NCBI RefSeq assembly: GCF_013112485.1
Contig: NZ_JABFHG010000004.1
Coordinates: forward strand, 1-64,000
Direction: 5' to 3'
DNA from: Roseicella sp. DB1501
Lineage (GTDB): Bacteria > Pseudomonadota > Alphaproteobacteria > Acetobacterales > Acetobacteraceae
DNA: 64,000 bases
The position numbers and the translations under genes are program-made. A model generated the notes under the pieces. The model saw only the letters and a program-made list of their open reading frames with translations, was not told where the DNA came from and did not search any database. Positions 62,921 to 64,000 of this stretch are shown here, in pieces; the stretch's first letter is position 1; each line of letters starts with the position of its first letter.

Positions 62921-63750
62921 GCGGGGCGGTCCTGCCGCAGGCGGGGCTGGCGGCGCCTGCCGCCCGCCGCGCCGGCTTGGCCTGGCGCGGCCTCGGCCGC
63001 TCGGCCCTGCCCTGGCTGCTGCCGGCGCTGCTGCTGCTGGCCTGGCAGGCCGGCAGCATGGCCGGCTGGATCGAGGAGGAGGTGCTGCCCGCGCCTTCCG
63101 CCGTCCTCGCCGCCGGCTGGGACCTGGCGCAGTCGGGCGAGCTGCTGCGCAACATCGAGGTCAGCGCCTGGCGCGCCCTCGCCGGCTTCGCCATCGGCGG
63201 CGGGCTCGGCCTCGGCTTCGGGGTCCTCACCGGCCTGTCGCGCCTGGGCGAGCGGTTGCTCGATTCCAGCGTGCAGATGCTGCGCAACATCCCGCACCTG
63301 GCGCTGATCCCGCTGGTGATCCTGTGGTTCGGCATCGACGAGGCGGCGAAGCTCTTCCTCGTCGCGCTGGGCAGCTTCTTCCCGGTCTATGTCAACACCA
63401 TGCATGGCGTGCGCTCGGTCGACCCGCAATTGGTCGAGATGGGCCGGGCCTATGGCATGGACGCGCCGAGGCTGTTCCGCCGCATCGTGCTGCCGGGCGC
63501 CCTGCCCTCGATCTTCGTCGGGCTGCGCTACGGGCTCGGCATCATGTGGCTGACGCTGATCGTGGCCGAGACGATCGCGGCGAATTCCGGCATCGGCTAC
63601 ATGGCGATGCACGCCCGCGAGTTCATGCTGGTGGATGTCGTGGTCTTCTCGATCCTGGTCTACGCCCTGCTCGGCAAGCTGGCGGACAGCCTGGCGCGGC
63701 TGCTGGAGCGGCTCTGCCTCTCCTGGAACCCGGCCTATCGGAGCGCGTGA
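62917..63750 (+). CDS. ssuC: Alkanesulfonate ABC transporter permease
   Basis: The 277-residue protein has about six membrane helices and the cytosolic EAA-type loop [43 protein letters not shown]. It forms the membrane channel of the sulfonate importer. The start overlaps the ssuD stop by four bases (ATGA), and the stop overlaps the next ATG by one base. Confidence 0.94.
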   Translation: MSGAVLPQAGLAAPAARRAGLAWRGLGRSALPWLLPALLLLAWQAGSMAGWIEEEVLPAPSAVLAAGWDLAQSGELLRNIEVSAWRALAGFAIGGGLGLGFGVLTGLSRLGERLLDSSVQMLRNIPHLALIPLVILWFGIDEAAKLFLVALGSFFPVYVNTMHGVRSVDPQLVEMGRAYGMDAPRLFRRIVLPGALPSIFVGLRYGLGIMWLTLIVAETIAANSGIGYMAMHAREFMLVDVVVFSILVYALLGKLADSLARLLERLCLSWNPAYRSA

Positions 63751-64000
63751 TGGACGGCATGGTGCAGGCGCCGGCGCGCGCCGGCGCGGCCGCGGTCGGC
63801 ATCCGCGGGCTGCGCAAGGATTTCGGCGGTCCCTCGGTGTTGCAGGGCATCGATCTCGACATCCCGGCGGGGCAGTTCCTCGCGGTGGTGGGGCGCAGCG
63901 GCTGCGGCAAGTCGACGCTGCTCCGTCTCATCGCCGGGCTGGACCGGCCGAGCGCCGGCACGCTCGCCCTGCAGGCGGGACCGGAGCGACTCGCCCCCGA
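63750..64000 (+). CDS. ssuB: Alkanesulfonate ABC transporter ATP-binding protein, 5' part
   Basis: The frame starts at ATG 63750, overlapping the ssuC stop (TGATG), and runs off the window. The visible ~83 residues include [54 protein letters not shown], with the Walker A motif GRSGCGKST. It should power sulfonate import. The Walker B and signature motifs lie beyond the edge. Confidence 0.92.
   Translation, partial: MDGMVQAPARAGAAAVGIRGLRKDFGGPSVLQGIDLDIPAGQFLAVVGRSGCGKSTLLRLIAGLDRPSAGTLALQAGPERLAP

Overview
The window is very G+C-rich DNA with the gene content of an alphaproteobacterium. Features such as a BamF-like lipoprotein beside paired M16 proteases, hisF-hisE-HIT, TRAP and ssu transport, and many solitary oxidoreductases suggest the Acetobacteraceae (Roseomonas-like), but I assign the family only by inference. 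Nearly all of the window is ordinary chromosome with short operons on both strands. There is no CRISPR array, no rRNA and no complete tRNA gene.

Positions 1-3713 are the right end of an integrative element. It carries a DEAH helicase and a Toprim/P-loop primase-like gene interrupted by an IS66-family insertion whose terminus is at about 360. It stops at a displaced 3' half of tRNA-Gly(GCC) at 3664-3713, the usual scar of site-specific integration into a tRNA gene. Next to it lie a visibly less G+C-rich EamA permease and a GNAT acetyltransferase. From 5.7 to 10.2 kb a TRAP-type periplasmic binding protein is paired with a membrane PAS-GGDEF-EAL protein, which looks like a ligand-responsive c-di-GMP module.

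From 10.3 to 24 kb: a YciI protein, an HpcH/HpaI aldolase, a clan GH-A glycosidase, a BamF-like lipoprotein, an M16 protease pair, pgi, mutL, heme oxygenase, surA and rsmA. From 24 to 31.5 kb, on the minus strand: an RND efflux pump (MFP and permease), a small molybdopterin-domain protein and a solitary xanthine-dehydrogenase-family large subunit. From 31.6 to 42.7 kb: an SMP-30 lactonase, a TRAP transporter with fused DctQM, a PPC/DUF296 protein, an M20 amidohydrolase, AmpG, an Fsr-like exporter, a DUF486 protein and alanine dehydrogenase.

From 43 to 56.5 kb the region is rich in redox enzymes. A Baeyer-Villiger-type monooxygenase and an alpha/beta hydrolase are divergent from an Old Yellow Enzyme across a palindromic operator-like site, a set that recalls cyclic ketone or terpenoid breakdown. 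After an RTX protein, a KAS-II enzyme, a serine hydrolase and an LLM flavin oxidoreductase comes the most unusual locus: an Fe-S protein, a SdhA/NadB-like flavoprotein and a NuoF-like protein. Together they could form a soluble NADH-coupled flavoprotein dehydrogenase or reductase with no membrane anchor. The right end holds gshB, SirB1, HIT, hisE and hisF on the minus strand and the sulfonate operon ssuA-ssuD-ssuC-ssuB on the plus strand, cut by the window edge.

Two families of intergenic repeats recur. One is an element of about 105 bp with two stem-loops (three full copies and one tail). The other is a short motif with consensus CCCGGCGTTTGAGGGG flanked by sequence-variable hairpins. Both sit mostly at gene ends and probably act as REP-like elements or terminators.
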